A stretch of 64,000 nt of DNA from Hyphomicrobiales bacterium (GCA_003169835.1 PNAI01000050.1:1-64000), one strand, 5' to 3'; shown: positions 41,820 to 51,858, numbered from the stretch's first letter. The notes: generated from the letters alone by a model not told the origin. A program made the numbers and translations.

Positions 41820-43541
41820 ATGACGACGACCAGTTCACCTGAAGCGCGGATTCCTTTGCAAGCCAAAGGGATTACGGCAATCGTCGATTTTGCGATCGGC
41901 TCCCACGCGCGCGCCGTCATCGTGCTTGTTGTGGTCGCGCTTGCGGCTTTTCTCCCGGGCTTTTTCCAACTCCCGCCGATCGATCGCGACGAGGCGCGCT
42001 TCGCGCAAGCCACGAAGCAAATGATCGAGAGCGGCGACTACATCGACATCCGTTTCCAGGACGAGGTCCGCTACAAGAAACCGGTGGGAATCTACTGGCT
42101 GCAGGCGGCGGTGGTGAACGCCGCTGAGGCGCTTGGTGTGCCGAAGGCTCGCACCACGATCTGGCTCTATCGTATTCCCTCGCTGCTCGGCGCCATCGGC
42201 GCGGTGCTGCTCACTTACTGGACCGCGCTCGCTTTCGTTTCGCGCCGCGCAGCCGTGCTCGCCGGACTTATGCTGGCAACCTCGATCCTGCTCGGCGTCG
42301 AAGCGCGCCTGGCCAAGACCGATGCCATGTTGCTCGCAACAGTTGTCGCCGCCATGGGCGCGCTGGCGCGCATCTACCTCGGAAAACGCGGACTGCGGCC
42401 CGATATAACGAGCTGGCAATTGCCGGCGATATTTTGGACTGCATTGGCGGCGGGAATTCTGCTGAAAGGTCCGCTGATCCTCGCATTCGTTATTTTGACT
42501 GCAGGATCGCTCTCGATTTTTGACCGCTCATGGCGCTGGCTATCCGCGCTACGGCCGCTTCCCGGCGTCGCATGGCTTGTCGTTCTGGTGCTGCCCTGGT
42601 TCCTCGCGATCATTCTCCGTAGTGGTGACAGCTTTTTCGCGGAATCCATCGGCCAGGATATGCTCAGCAAGTTGGCGAGCGGTCAGGAATCTCATGGCGC
42701 GCCGCCGGGATTCTATTTTGTGCTGTTCTGGGTGACGTTCTGGCCGGGCGCGACGCTGGCAGCGATGGCGGCGCCAAGTTTTTGGGCGGCGCGCAACGAA
42801 CCAGGCGCACGATTTCTGCTATGCTGGCTATTGCCGTCTTGGATCATGTTCGAAGTCGTGATGACCAAGCTGCCGCATTATGTGCTGCCGCTTTATCCCG
42901 CGGTAGCGATCATGATTGCCGGAATTGTCGATCCGCATGTGCTCCGGCGCGAGCGTTGGCTCGTGCGCGGGACCGGTTGGTGGTTCGTGCTGCCGACAAT
43001 CCTAGCGCTTGTGGGAATCATCGGCCTCATGGTAATCGGCAGACAGATTGGTTTGCTCGCTTGGCCCTTCGCCGCGGGCGCAATGATCTTCGGACTCATT
43101 GCCTGGCGTCTTTATGAAGCCGACGGACCCGAACGTTCGCTCCTGCGCGCCATGGCAGCCGCGGTCCTGATCGCGATCTCGCTCTATGCGGTGATTGCAC
43201 CTTCGCTAAGCGCCCTGTTTCCGAGCGCGACCCTCGCGCAGGTGATCCGTGAGAGCGCTTGCAAGCAGCCGCTCGCCGCTGCCGCCGGCTATCACGAGCC
43301 CAGTCTGGTGTTCCTTGTCGGCACCCAGACGCAGCTCACCGACGGCGCCGGCGCTGCCGAATTTCTGCGCCAAGGTTCCTGCCGCTTCGCGTTTGTCGAA
43401 GCCCGCCACGAGCGCAGTTTCGTGCAGCGCGCTGAGGCGATCGGCCTACGCTATACTCCGGGCCCGCGCGTCGAGGGCATCAATATCAGTGTCGGCCGCG
43501 TGATCTCGATCGCGGTCTATCAATCCGAGGGCGCGCCTTGA
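41820..43541 (+). CDS. GT39/ArnT-like membrane glycosyltransferase
   Basis: About 573 residues from ATG 41820 (ATG 41799 is also in frame). Around 12 membrane helices. The first periplasmic loop has the GT39 signature PPIDRDEARFAQATKQMIESGDYIDIRFQDEVRYKKP, with the DE pair used by polyprenyl-phosphate-sugar transferases. GVEARLAKTDAMLL is the second acidic motif. The enzyme takes a sugar from a polyprenyl phosphate and adds it to a periplasmic acceptor, probably lipid A or LPS core. First gene of an operon with PAP2, GT2 and a lipid-A N-domain protein; its stop overlaps the next start. Confidence 0.9.
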   Translation: MTTTSSPEARIPLQAKGITAIVDFAIGSHARAVIVLVVVALAAFLPGFFQLPPIDRDEARFAQATKQMIESGDYIDIRFQDEVRYKKPVGIYWLQAAVVNAAEALGVPKARTTIWLYRIPSLLGAIGAVLLTYWTALAFVSRRAAVLAGLMLATSILLGVEARLAKTDAMLLATVVAAMGALARIYLGKRGLRPDITSWQLPAIFWTALAAGILLKGPLILAFVILTAGSLSIFDRSWRWLSALRPLPGVAWLVVLVLPWFLAIILRSGDSFFAESIGQDMLSKLASGQESHGAPPGFYFVLFWVTFWPGATLAAMAAPSFWAARNEPGARFLLCWLLPSWIMFEVVMTKLPHYVLPLYPAVAIMIAGIVDPHVLRRERWLVRGTGWWFVLPTILALVGIIGLMVIGRQIGLLAWPFAAGAMIFGLIAWRLYEADGPERSLLRAMAAAVLIAISLYAVIAPSLSALFPSATLAQVIRESACKQPLAAAAGYHEPSLVFLVGTQTQLTDGAGAAEFLRQGSCRFAFVEARHERSFVQRAEAIGLRYTPGPRVEGINISVGRVISIAVYQSEGAP

Positions 43542-44392
43542 GCGCGGCCGGGGGAGCGACCACCGGCGGCGATCCCAAAAGTTTGCGGCAATTCGCGGCC
43601 AACCTTTTGGCGACGCTCGCGACTCTTGTGCGCAAGCCGCGCGCCCGTGTCGGCCGCCCGCCATTTTGGACATCTCCCGGTCGATTATGCGTCGCTGCCG
43701 TGGTCACGATCGCTGTTGTTGCGGCGGCTATGGCGTTTCTCGACGACCGCGCGACGCATGGCGCACGCAACTTGCCGGCTTGGCTTGTTGCCACCTTCGA
43801 TGAGATTACGGATTTCGGTAAGTCGGGCTGGTTTCTGATGCCGGCTGGATTTTTGCTCATCGTCATCGCGGCCGCAGGCCTACGGGAATTGCCGCGCATC
43901 GCACGGCTGGTATTGGCTGCACTCACGGTCAGGTTTGGATTCCTGTTCCTCGCGATCGGAATACCCGGTTTGTTTGTTACTATTCTCAAACGGATTATCG
44001 GCCGCGCGCGCCCCTTCGTGGTCGAGGACGGCGGCACGCTTGTGTTTATGCCGTTCATCTGGAAGTCGGAGTACGCCAGCATCCCCTCTGGCCACGGCAC
44101 GACCGCCTTCGCTGCGGCCATTGCGATCGGCACGCTCTGGCCGCGAACCCGCGCGATTATGTGGATATATGCCCTGTTGATTGCGGTAAGCCGTGTGGTG
44201 ATCACCGCTCATTACCCAAGCGATGTCATCGCCAGCGCCTTCTTCGGCATCCTCGGCGCGATCCTGATGCGCGACTGGTTCGCTGTTCGCCGGCTTGGTT
44301 TTGTGGTCGATAGGCAAGGGGGCGTGCATGCACTGCCGGGCCCGTCTTGGCGGCGCGTCAAAGCAGTTGCCCGGCGGCTGCTCAACGCCTAA
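43538..44392 (+). CDS. PAP2-family membrane phosphatase
   Basis: 284 residues starting at TTG 43538, overlapping the preceding stop (TTGA). About five membrane helices. The three PAP2 motifs are KRIIGRARP, SIPSGHGTTAFAAA and SRVVITAHYPSDV, with the catalytic His residues in the last two. Family members dephosphorylate polyprenyl diphosphates or lipid A. Inside this operon it may recycle the carrier lipid or remove a lipid A phosphate before sugar addition. Confidence 0.9.
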   Translation: MSAAGGATTGGDPKSLRQFAANLLATLATLVRKPRARVGRPPFWTSPGRLCVAAVVTIAVVAAAMAFLDDRATHGARNLPAWLVATFDEITDFGKSGWFLMPAGFLLIVIAAAGLRELPRIARLVLAALTVRFGFLFLAIGIPGLFVTILKRIIGRARPFVVEDGGTLVFMPFIWKSEYASIPSGHGTTAFAAAIAIGTLWPRTRAIMWIYALLIAVSRVVITAHYPSDVIASAFFGILGAILMRDWFAVRRLGFVVDRQGGVHALPGPSWRRVKAVARRLLNA

Positions 44393-44431
44393 AAACGCGC
44401 GCGGAATGTTGGCTGGCGATCAATCGTGGCA

Positions 44432-45178
44432 ATGAGCGATACAGGCACGCGCGCGACGGCACCGGCGGTATCCGTGGTCGTTCCGGTGCGCAATGAAGCG
44501 GGCAACGTCGCCCCGCTCGTCAGTGAAATCTCCGCTGCGCTGCAGGGCCGCTGGCCCTTCGAGGTCGTCTACGTCAACGACGGATCGAGCGACGGCACCG
44601 AGGCCGAGCTCAAGCGGCTCAAAGAACAACGGCCTTGGCTGCGCCAGATCAAGCACGCCCGTTCGTGCGGCCAGTCGGCGGCGGTGCGCACCGGGGTTGC
44701 GGCCGCGCGCGCGCCGGTCGTCGTGTCCATCGACGGCGACGGGCAGAACGATCCGGCATTCATCCCGCGGCTGATTGAGGCGCTCCTCGCCGGTGCGCCT
44801 CGAACCGGCCTGATCGCCGGCCAGCGCGTCGGGCGCAAGGCAACGGCATTCAAGAAATTCCAGTCACGGATCGCAAACGGCGTGCGCGGCGCGATTCTGC
44901 GCGACGGCACCCGCGATACCGGCTGCGGGCTCAAGGCGTTCCACCGCGAGCTTTTCCTAGCGCTGCCTTATTTCGATGGGTTGCATCGTTTTCTGCCGGC
45001 TCTGGTCAAGCGCGAGGGCCGCGATATCGGATACGTCGACGTCGTCGATCGGTCGCGTCTCACCGGCACGTCGAACTATGGCATGTGGGACCGGCTCTGG
45101 ATCGGCATTCTCGATCTGGCCGGCGTGTGGTGGCTCATCCGCCGCAAGAAAAGCGTGCCGGAGATCTCGGAGGTTTGA
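44432..45178 (+). CDS. GT2 glycosyltransferase, polyprenyl-phosphate sugar synthase-like
   Basis: About 248 residues; ATG 44432 (GTG 44426 is an alternative). DPM1/ArnC-type GT-A fold: VSVVVPVRNEAGNV, VVYVNDGSSDGTEAEL, IKHARSCGQSAAVRTGV, the DxD-like SIDGDGQNDPAF, then RDTGCGLKAF and SRLTGTSNYG. No C-terminal membrane pair is clear. It should load a sugar from a nucleotide donor on polyprenyl phosphate for the GT39 enzyme, as RgtE does in Rhizobium or ArnC in enterics. Adjacent to the lipid-A N-domain gene, with the start one base after the stop. Confidence 0.92.
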   Translation: MSDTGTRATAPAVSVVVPVRNEAGNVAPLVSEISAALQGRWPFEVVYVNDGSSDGTEAELKRLKEQRPWLRQIKHARSCGQSAAVRTGVAAARAPVVVSIDGDGQNDPAFIPRLIEALLAGAPRTGLIAGQRVGRKATAFKKFQSRIANGVRGAILRDGTRDTGCGLKAFHRELFLALPYFDGLHRFLPALVKREGRDIGYVDVVDRSRLTGTSNYGMWDRLWIGILDLAGVWWLIRRKKSVPEISEV

Positions 45179-45508
45179 ATGCTCGTCGATCTGTCGCAGG
45201 CGGTCGGAAATTATTTGAGCGACGTTTTTCTGGTGAAGCTGAGTTGGGTGGTTCTGCTCGGCTATGCCGGACAGGCGCTCTTCACCATGCGTTTCGTCGT
45301 GCAGTGGATCGCCTCCGAGCGCGCCGGCAAAAGCGTCATCCCGATTGCGTTCTGGTTTTTCTCGATCGGAGGCGGTCTGCTGCTGTTCGGTTATGCGCTC
45401 TATATTAGAGACCCCGTGTTTATCCTGGGGCAAGGCTTCGGCGTATTCGTCTACCTGCGTAATCTTTATTTCATCAAACGCGAAAAGCAGGCAGGGGTCG
45501 CCGCATAA
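45179..45508 (+). CDS. lipid-A-disaccharide synthase N-terminal-domain protein (LAB_N)
   Basis: 109 residues with three to four membrane helices. Motifs are VVLLGYAGQALFTMRFVVQW, SERAGKSVIPIAFWFFSIGGG, LLFGYALYIRDPVFILGQGF and VYLRNLYFIKR. Free-standing LAB_N proteins accompany GT2/GT39 lipid A modification genes in Alphaproteobacteria (RgtF in Rhizobium is thought to be of this type). Probably an accessory or flippase-like subunit. Last gene of the operon. Confidence 0.9.
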   Translation: MLVDLSQAVGNYLSDVFLVKLSWVVLLGYAGQALFTMRFVVQWIASERAGKSVIPIAFWFFSIGGGLLLFGYALYIRDPVFILGQGFGVFVYLRNLYFIKREKQAGVAA

Positions 45509-45544
45509 AAAAAACTGCCAAGCTTCTTGCGAAGCTTGGCAGTT
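45507..45544 (-). terminator. rho-independent terminator of the Cache gene
   Basis: A perfect 14-bp stem AACTGCCAAGCTTC (45513-45526) with its complement (45531-45544) and loop TTGC. On the minus strand it is followed by a run of eight Ts. It may also end the plus-strand operon. Confidence 0.88.
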
Positions 45545-45569
45545 CGAAACAAGAAATTAGACGGATCGG

Positions 45570-46091
45570 TTACTTCGCGTAGCCGACATACCAGATGCCG
45601 ATGACGGCGCCCGCGGCGTCTTTGATCGGCTCGTATCCAGTGATGTAGGGCTTACCCAGAATATCTACTTCGCCGTAGAAGGCCTTGCCCGCGTTGATTT
45701 CAACAATGGCCTTGCCCTTCGGGTCAAGAATGGTTCCCGTTGCGCGGCCGTTGTCTTTTGGTACGTTTGTGGAAACGCGAACGTACTCGTCGCCGGTCTT
45801 TGCGAACAGCGTCGCGGTTCCGCTATTGGCCTTCACGACGTCATCAACGACAGCGAAATTATTGTTGATCTTGGTCGTACCGAAAAAGAGGGCCGAGGCA
45901 TCCTTCCCGCTAACGGCTTCCTTGCCGTCGAGCTTGGCTGCCCCCAATTTCGCGGTTGCGGCCTTCAAGTCCGCCATGGCCTTCGCAACTTTCGGATCTG
46001 CTTGCGCGTTTCCGGCGCTCGGCATCAGCATCGAACTTGCGATGAAGCAAGCTGCGGCCAGCAGGCCGACGATGAAGTTTTTTCGATTCAT
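45570..46091 (-). CDS. secreted Cache-domain protein (Cache_3-like)
   Basis: 173 residues; GGAGGA precedes ATG 46091. The signal peptide ends SAGNAQA. Then one extracytoplasmic sensor domain of the Cache_3/Cache_2 superfamily: DASALFFGTTKINNNFAVVDDVV, GTATLFAKTGDEYVRVSTNV, GRATGTILDPKGKAIVEI and ITGYEPIKDAAGAVIGIWYVGY. Normally this domain is fused to chemoreceptors; here it is free, as in the protein at 6104-6568. It may present a ligand to a receptor encoded elsewhere. Confidence 0.88.
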   Translation of the reverse strand: MNRKNFIVGLLAAACFIASSMLMPSAGNAQADPKVAKAMADLKAATAKLGAAKLDGKEAVSGKDASALFFGTTKINNNFAVVDDVVKANSGTATLFAKTGDEYVRVSTNVPKDNGRATGTILDPKGKAIVEINAGKAFYGEVDILGKPYITGYEPIKDAAGAVIGIWYVGYAK

Positions 46092-46251
46092 GAGTGGTAT
46101 CCTCCGGAGTGGGATGTGGCGTGCTTGATGACGCCAGGTTTCGTTTGTTGTGTTGAAAGTCGCCCGTATTCAATTGCGCCAGCGACAAGTTGCTCGGCAA
46201 TCGCCGAGGCCAGGAAAGCCTTCTTATTATTGTGGTTAACACGCTATACGA

Positions 46252-47451
46252 TTAAAGCGCGGCAGCATAGGCGGCAAAGCCTTTTTCGAGGTCGGCGATC
46301 AAATCGCCGACATCTTCCAGCCCAATGTGGAACCGCACAGTTGGGCCGCCCGGTGCCCACTTTGTTGCAGTGCGCACAGCGGTGCAATCAAATGGAATCG
46401 CTAGGCTTTCGTAGCCGCCCCAGGAAGCGCCCATGCCAAAGAGGTGCAAAGCGTTGAGAAACGCGAAGACGGCCTCCTGCGGCACCGGCTTGAACACGAT
46501 GCTGAACAGCCCGCACGCGCCGGTAAAATCACGCTTCCAGATGGCATGTCCCGGATGGCTAGGCAGGGCCGGATGCTCCACACGCAGCACTTCGGGCCGC
46601 GCTTGCAGCCAGCGCGCGACCGCCAACCCCGATTGCTGGTGGCGCGCGAGCCGCACGCCCATCGTTCGCAAGCCTCGCAGTCCGAGATACAGGTCGTCGG
46701 GACCGACGCAGAGCCCGCTGCTGAACACCATATCTTTAAGTTGCGGCCACGCGGCTTCGTTCGCCGATACCGTGCCGAGCATCACGTCGGAATGGCCGCC
46801 GATGTATTTGGTGCCGGACTGGATCGAAAGATCGACGCCCTTCTCCAGCGCGCGAAAATAAAGCGGGCTTGCCCAAGTGTTGTCCATCAGTACGAGTGCG
46901 CCGCGCGTATGCGCAACCGCTGCAACTGCCGGCACATCCTGAATTTCGAACGACAACGAACCCGGGGACTCCAGGAATACGGCGCGCGTATTTTTCTGCA
47001 TAAGCTTCGCGATCTCGCCGCCAATCAGCGGATCGTAATAGGTCGTGGTGATTCCGAAGCGCACAAGCACGCTGTCGCAAAATCTGCGCGTCGGTCCATA
47101 GACGCTGTCGGTGACCAGAACGTTGTCGCCGCTGCGCAACACGGCAAGCATTGCCGTCGAAATCGCCGCAAGGCCGGATGGCAACAACGCGACCCCCGCG
47201 CAGGCGTTGCCTTCGATCTCGCGCAGCGCCGTTTCCAGCGCCTCCGACGTTGGAGTGCCGCGCCGGCCGTACTGATAGTGCCCGCGATGTGCGAGATAGT
47301 CTTCGGCCGTGCGGTACAGGAGCGTGGACGCGTGATAGACCGGCGTATTGACGTAGCCATGATGTGCGAACGGATCGCGTCCGCCGGTTGTGAGACGGGT
47401 CTCGACCTTAAAGTCCGGCTTTTGCGTGCTGTTGTCGCTTGGCTTGGTCAT
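46252..47451 (-). CDS. metC: cystathionine beta-lyase
   Basis: 399 residues from ATG 47451 (AAAGGAC upstream; an earlier ATG at 47478 lacks one). Cys/Met-metabolism PLP enzyme: YGRRGTPTSEALE, LLPSGLAAISTAMLA, MDNTWASPLYFRALEKGVDLSIQ and the PLP lysine in GTKYIGGHSD. It cleaves cystathionine to homocysteine, pyruvate and ammonia. It is divergent from the Aap operon, with 233 bp between the starts. Confidence 0.92.
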   Translation of the reverse strand: MTKPSDNSTQKPDFKVETRLTTGGRDPFAHHGYVNTPVYHASTLLYRTAEDYLAHRGHYQYGRRGTPTSEALETALREIEGNACAGVALLPSGLAAISTAMLAVLRSGDNVLVTDSVYGPTRRFCDSVLVRFGITTTYYDPLIGGEIAKLMQKNTRAVFLESPGSLSFEIQDVPAVAAVAHTRGALVLMDNTWASPLYFRALEKGVDLSIQSGTKYIGGHSDVMLGTVSANEAAWPQLKDMVFSSGLCVGPDDLYLGLRGLRTMGVRLARHQQSGLAVARWLQARPEVLRVEHPALPSHPGHAIWKRDFTGACGLFSIVFKPVPQEAVFAFLNALHLFGMGASWGGYESLAIPFDCTAVRTATKWAPGGPTVRFHIGLEDVGDLIADLEKGFAAYAAAL

Positions 47452-47684
47452 GGATTCGTCCTTTTCCGCCGGCGGCATATACCGCGCCCTTGGACGCGAC
47501 CGTCAACCCCTTGACCTGCCGGTCCTATCGTTCTGAGATGGCTTGACTTGCGGGGGCGAGTGGGCAAACAGCCGTTCTAGGAGCGTGCTGGACGCCGCTG
47601 ATGGTGGGCACGAGACGCATTGGGCACCTCGTGTGCATGTTCCATCGCGCCGCGAAAGCGATGAGATTTGGGAGAATTCCAATC

Positions 47685-48701
47685 ATGGCACGTGTAATGA
47701 CCCGCATCGCCCTTGCGGCCGTCTTGAGTGCCATCGCCTCGGCCGCCACGGCCCAAACGCTCAATACAATCAAGACGCGTGGAGTTTTGAATTGCGGGGC
47801 GAATGGCACGCTCGCGGGTTTCGGCGCTCCCGATGCGCAAGGCCGCTGGACCGGCCTCGATGTCGACTTTTGCCGGGCGATCGCAGCGGCCATCTTCAAC
47901 GATGCGAACAAGGTCAAGTTCGTGCCGCTTTCGTCTAAGGATCGGTTCACCGCCTTGCAGACCGGCGAGGTGGATGTGCTGGTACGCAATACCACGTGGA
48001 CCAGTTCGCGCGACACCACGCTTGGGCTCAATTTTACCGGGGTCAATTTCTACGACCATCAGGCCTTCATGGTCCGCAAAGCGCTGCAGGTGAAATCCGC
48101 GCTCGAGCTCAACGACGCGGCGATCTGCGTGCAACAGGGCACCACCACGGAGCTCAACCTCGCGGACTATTTCCGCGCACGTAAGATGAAGCTCAAAACC
48201 GTGACCTTCGCGTCTGCGGACGAGGCCATCAAGGCCTACGACTCCAAACGTTGCGACGGTTACACGACGGACGCCTCGGGCATTCGCAGCGAAATGCGCA
48301 AACTCGTAAATCCCGACGAGCATGTCATCCTGGACGACGTGGTTTCCAAGGAGCCTCTTGGTCCGGCTGTGCGCCAGGGCGACGATCAATGGTTCGACAT
48401 CGTCAAATGGGTGCATTTCGCCATGCTTACAGCGGAAGAATTTGGCGTGACCAAAGCTAACGTCGATGAGCAGTTGAAGTCCGATATTCCCGATCTCAAA
48501 CGTCTACTCGGCAGCGAAGGCAAGCATGGCGAAGCGCTCGGGCTGACCAACGATTGGGCCTACCGGATCATCAAACAGGTCGGCAACTATGGCGAAGTGT
48601 TTGAGCGCAACGTCGGCCAGGGTTCGCCCTTAAAATTGCCGCGCGGATATAATGCGCTCTGGAGCAAAGGCGGCCTGCAATACGCGCCCCCGATCCGTTG
48701 A
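47685..48701 (+). CDS. aapJ: general L-amino acid ABC transporter, periplasmic binding protein
   Basis: 338 residues. ATG 47685 opens a Sec signal peptide (MTRIALAAVLSAIASAATAQ). PBP2 fold of the glutamate/glutamine type: TIKTRGVLNCGANGTLAGFG, WTGLDVDFCRAIAAAIF, RFTALQTGEVDVLVRNTTWT, AICVQQGTTTELNLADYF and KRCDGYTTDASGI. AapJ delivers a broad range of L-amino acids to the AapQMP complex. The operon order J-Q-M-P is intact here. Confidence 0.94.
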   Translation: MARVMTRIALAAVLSAIASAATAQTLNTIKTRGVLNCGANGTLAGFGAPDAQGRWTGLDVDFCRAIAAAIFNDANKVKFVPLSSKDRFTALQTGEVDVLVRNTTWTSSRDTTLGLNFTGVNFYDHQAFMVRKALQVKSALELNDAAICVQQGTTTELNLADYFRARKMKLKTVTFASADEAIKAYDSKRCDGYTTDASGIRSEMRKLVNPDEHVILDDVVSKEPLGPAVRQGDDQWFDIVKWVHFAMLTAEEFGVTKANVDEQLKSDIPDLKRLLGSEGKHGEALGLTNDWAYRIIKQVGNYGEVFERNVGQGSPLKLPRGYNALWSKGGLQYAPPIR

Positions 48702-48736
48702 CTCACCGTGTAATTTAAGGCGTCCCGGAGAACGTG

Positions 48737-49921
48737 ATGGACGCTGCCGATTCCACCAAGCCCAAAGTCTCGCCGCTCTACGATCCCAAGGTGCGCGGCA
48801 TCGCCTATCAGGTGGCGCTTTGCGCACTGATCGGCGTTCTTGTCTATGGCGCGATCAGCAATGCGATCGAAAACCTCACCCGCGCCAAGATCGCGTCCGG
48901 ATTCGGTTTTTGGACCACCACCGCCGGCTTCGACATCAACCAGACGCTGATCGAGTATTCAAACATCTCGACCTATGGCCGCGCCTTCTGGGTCGGATTG
49001 CTCAATACGCTCCTGGTCGCAGCCCTCGGCATCGTGTTCGCGACCATTCTCGGCTTCGCGATCGGCATCGCGCGGCTGTCGCGCAATTGGCTGCTCGCGC
49101 GCATGGCCGGTGTGTACGTTGAGGTGATCCGCAACATCCCGCTGCTGCTGCAATTGCTGTTTTGGTACAACGCCGTGCTCAAGGCGCTGCCCGAGCAATT
49201 GCAAGAGAGCTTCATCATTCCCGGCGGCGGTTTCCTCAATCGCCGCGGACTGTTTCTTCCGCAGCCGGTATTTGGGAATGGCTCAGGTATTGCGTTTGTA
49301 GCGCTAATACTCGGCATCGTTGCTGCGATTATTTTTCGTATCCGGATCAAGCGGCGGCACGAACAGACCGGCGTGCGCGCCCCCGTTTTCGCTATCGTGC
49401 TGGCGCTCGTGGTTGTGCCCCCACTTGTTGCTTTGGCACTTGCAGGTTTTCCGATCGATTTTATCTACCCGTACCCTGGCCGCTTCAACATCCAGGGCGG
49501 CATCGAAATACTCCCGGAGTTCATGGCGCTGCTGTTTGGCCTTGTCATCTACACCGCGGCATTTATTGCGGAAGTCGTGCGTGCGGGCCTGTTCGCGGTA
49601 TCGCGCGGGCAGACGGAAGCGGCGTATTCCTTGGGGCTGCCGACCGGGCCGACGTTGCGTCTGGTCGTGATCCCGCAGGCCATGCGCGTGATCATCCCCC
49701 CGCTCACCAGCCAATATCTCAACCTGACCAAGAATTCCTCGCTCGCAGTCGCCATCGGCTATCCCGACCTGGTGCAGATTTTCACCGGCACTGTGCTCAA
49801 TCAGACCGGTCAGGCCGTAGAGGTCGTGACGCTGACCATGGCGGTCTATCTTACCATCAGCCTCGTCACGTCGCTCCTGATGAATTTATACGACCGCCGC
49901 GTTGCGCTGGTGGAGCGCTAG
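48737..49921 (+). CDS. aapQ: general L-amino acid ABC transporter permease
   Basis: About 394 residues (ATG 48737, with GTG 48734 just before it; CCGGAG upstream). About eight membrane helices. The HEAM-family core starts near RAFWVGLLNTLLVAALGIVFATILG, and the EAA loop has EVVRAGLFAVSRGQTEAAYSLGLPTGPTLR followed by VVIPQAMRVIIPP. The large central insert is characteristic of AapQ. It lies 35 bp after aapJ and 4 bp before aapM. Confidence 0.94.
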   Translation: MDAADSTKPKVSPLYDPKVRGIAYQVALCALIGVLVYGAISNAIENLTRAKIASGFGFWTTTAGFDINQTLIEYSNISTYGRAFWVGLLNTLLVAALGIVFATILGFAIGIARLSRNWLLARMAGVYVEVIRNIPLLLQLLFWYNAVLKALPEQLQESFIIPGGGFLNRRGLFLPQPVFGNGSGIAFVALILGIVAAIIFRIRIKRRHEQTGVRAPVFAIVLALVVVPPLVALALAGFPIDFIYPYPGRFNIQGGIEILPEFMALLFGLVIYTAAFIAEVVRAGLFAVSRGQTEAAYSLGLPTGPTLRLVVIPQAMRVIIPPLTSQYLNLTKNSSLAVAIGYPDLVQIFTGTVLNQTGQAVEVVTLTMAVYLTISLVTSLLMNLYDRRVALVER

Positions 49922-49925
49922 CGCC

Positions 49926-51074
49926 ATGACCGTAGCCACTCAGGCCGCATACGTCGCAAGCTCGCCTATTCCGGCCATCCCGCCGCCGTCCGCGCATGCC
50001 GGCGTGATCGGCTGGCTGCGCGCGAACTTGTTTTCCAGCCCGTTCAATGTCGCGCTCACAATTGTCTGTGCGCTGCTGATCCTCTGGATCGTGCCGTCGC
50101 TGCTGAGATTCCTTCTGATCGACGCGGTATGGACGGGGGCCGATCGTCAGGCCTGCCTAGCGACTCCCGAACATCCCGAAGTCGGCGCCTGCTGGGCTTT
50201 CGTCCGCGACCGAATCAATTTCTTTGTCTACGGGTTCTATCCGATCGATCAGCGCTGGCGCGTCGATGTCTTTTTCGCAGCTCTCGCGTTTGGGGTCGGT
50301 TGGCTGACTTGGCTCGATGCGCCGCGGCGAGATATTTGCCTGATTTATTTCTTCGCAGTTCTCCCGATCGTGTCATTCCTCCTGCTGCATGGCACGCCCG
50401 GAGGCGGGCTGCCGCTCGTCGAAACCGCGAAGTGGGGCGGCGTGCTGGTGACCGTCGTGGTGGCGGCGGTCGGCATCGTGGTGTCGCTGCCGCTTGGGGT
50501 GCTGCTGGCGCTCGGGCGCCGCTCAGAAATGCCCGCGGTGCGGTTGTTTTCAGTCATCTTCATTGAGTTTGTTCGGGGTGTACCGCTGATCACCGTGCTG
50601 TTCATGGCAAGCGTGATGCTGCCTTTATTCCTCCCCGACACTTGGTCGCCGGACAAGTTGCTGCGCGCCCTTGTCGGCGTCGCGCTGTTTTCGGCAGCCT
50701 ACATGGCGGAAGTCGTGCGCGCGGGCCTGCAAGCCATTCCGCGTGGCCAGCACGAAGCCGCGATGGCGGTGGGCTTGAGCTATTGGAAGGCCATGTATCT
50801 GATCATCCTGCCGCAGGCGCTGAAAATCACCATTCCCAACATCGTCAACAGCGCGGTAGGTCTGTTCAAGGACACAACGCTTGTATTCATCGTTGGTATC
50901 TTCGATCTGCTCAAAACCGTGGAGGCAGCTCGCGGCGATCCGCAATGGGCGACGCCGGTGACCAGCACGACAGGCTACGCCTTCGTTGCGATCTTCTATT
51001 TTCTGAGTTGTTATGCGATGTCGCGCTACGCGCGCTATGTCGAGGCACGGCTGGCCCAAGGCGACCGGCGGTGA
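49926..51074 (+). CDS. aapM: general L-amino acid ABC transporter permease
   Basis: About 382 residues from ATG 49926. Helical inner-membrane permease with a long N-terminal region and a central core [20 protein letters not shown]-like segment. The EAA loop is [27 protein letters not shown], then [29 protein letters not shown]. Pairs with AapQ to form the channel. Closely packed between aapQ and aapP. Confidence 0.94.
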   Translation: MTVATQAAYVASSPIPAIPPPSAHAGVIGWLRANLFSSPFNVALTIVCALLILWIVPSLLRFLLIDAVWTGADRQACLATPEHPEVGACWAFVRDRINFFVYGFYPIDQRWRVDVFFAALAFGVGWLTWLDAPRRDICLIYFFAVLPIVSFLLLHGTPGGGLPLVETAKWGGVLVTVVVAAVGIVVSLPLGVLLALGRRSEMPAVRLFSVIFIEFVRGVPLITVLFMASVMLPLFLPDTWSPDKLLRALVGVALFSAAYMAEVVRAGLQAIPRGQHEAAMAVGLSYWKAMYLIILPQALKITIPNIVNSAVGLFKDTTLVFIVGIFDLLKTVEAARGDPQWATPVTSTTGYAFVAIFYFLSCYAMSRYARYVEARLAQGDRR

Positions 51075-51081
51075 GGGGAGT

Positions 51082-51858
51082 ATGAACCAAGTCACGTCAT
51101 TCTTGAGGCCCGCGCCGCTCAATACCGACGTGGCGGTCGAGATGATCGGCGTCAACAAGTGGTACGGCGACTTTCATGTGCTGCGAGACATCAATCTCAA
51201 AGTGATGGGCGGAGAACGCATCGTCATCTGCGGTCCCTCGGGCTCGGGCAAATCAACGCTGATCCGCTGCATCAACCGGCTGGAGGAACATCAGCGCGGC
51301 CGCATTCTGGTTGACGGCGTAGAACTCCTCGACGACGTCAAGAAAATCGAGGAGATCCGCCGCGACGTCGGCATGGTGTTTCAGCAATTTAATTTGTTTC
51401 CCCACCTGACGGTTCTTGAGAATCTCACGTTGGCGCCCATTTGGGTGCGCCATCTACCCCGGCGCGAGGCGGAAGAGATCGCGCGCCACTATTTGCAGCG
51501 TGTCAAAATTCCCGAGCAGGCGGAAAAATTTCCAGGCCAACTTTCCGGCGGCCAGCAGCAGCGCGTCGCCATCGCGCGCGCACTTTGCATGAACCCAAAA
51601 ATCATGCTTTTCGACGAGCCGACTTCGGCGCTCGACCCGGAAATGGTCAAGGAGGTGCTCGACGCCATGAACGAGCTCGCCAACGACGGCATGACCATGC
51701 TGGTGGTCAGCCACGAGATGGGCTTCGCCCGCCAAGTCGCAAACCGAATCGTGTTCATGGACGAGGGGCAGATTATCGAGGCGAACACGCCCGAAGCGTT
51801 TTTCGCCAGCCCGCAGCACGAGCGCACAAAGCTATTTTTGAGCCAGATTCTGCACTGA
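51082..51858 (+). CDS. aapP: general L-amino acid ABC transporter ATP-binding protein
   Basis: 258 residues from ATG 51082, just after GAGGGGAG. ABC ATPase: Walker [11 protein letters not shown]-loop [15 protein letters not shown], signature [15 protein letters not shown], Walker [17 protein letters not shown] and H-loop VVSHEMGFA. Polar amino-acid uptake subfamily. Last gene of aapJQMP; no clear terminator follows. Confidence 0.96.
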   Translation: MNQVTSFLRPAPLNTDVAVEMIGVNKWYGDFHVLRDINLKVMGGERIVICGPSGSGKSTLIRCINRLEEHQRGRILVDGVELLDDVKKIEEIRRDVGMVFQQFNLFPHLTVLENLTLAPIWVRHLPRREAEEIARHYLQRVKIPEQAEKFPGQLSGGQQQRVAIARALCMNPKIMLFDEPTSALDPEMVKEVLDAMNELANDGMTMLVVSHEMGFARQVANRIVFMDEGQIIEANTPEAFFASPQHERTKLFLSQILH

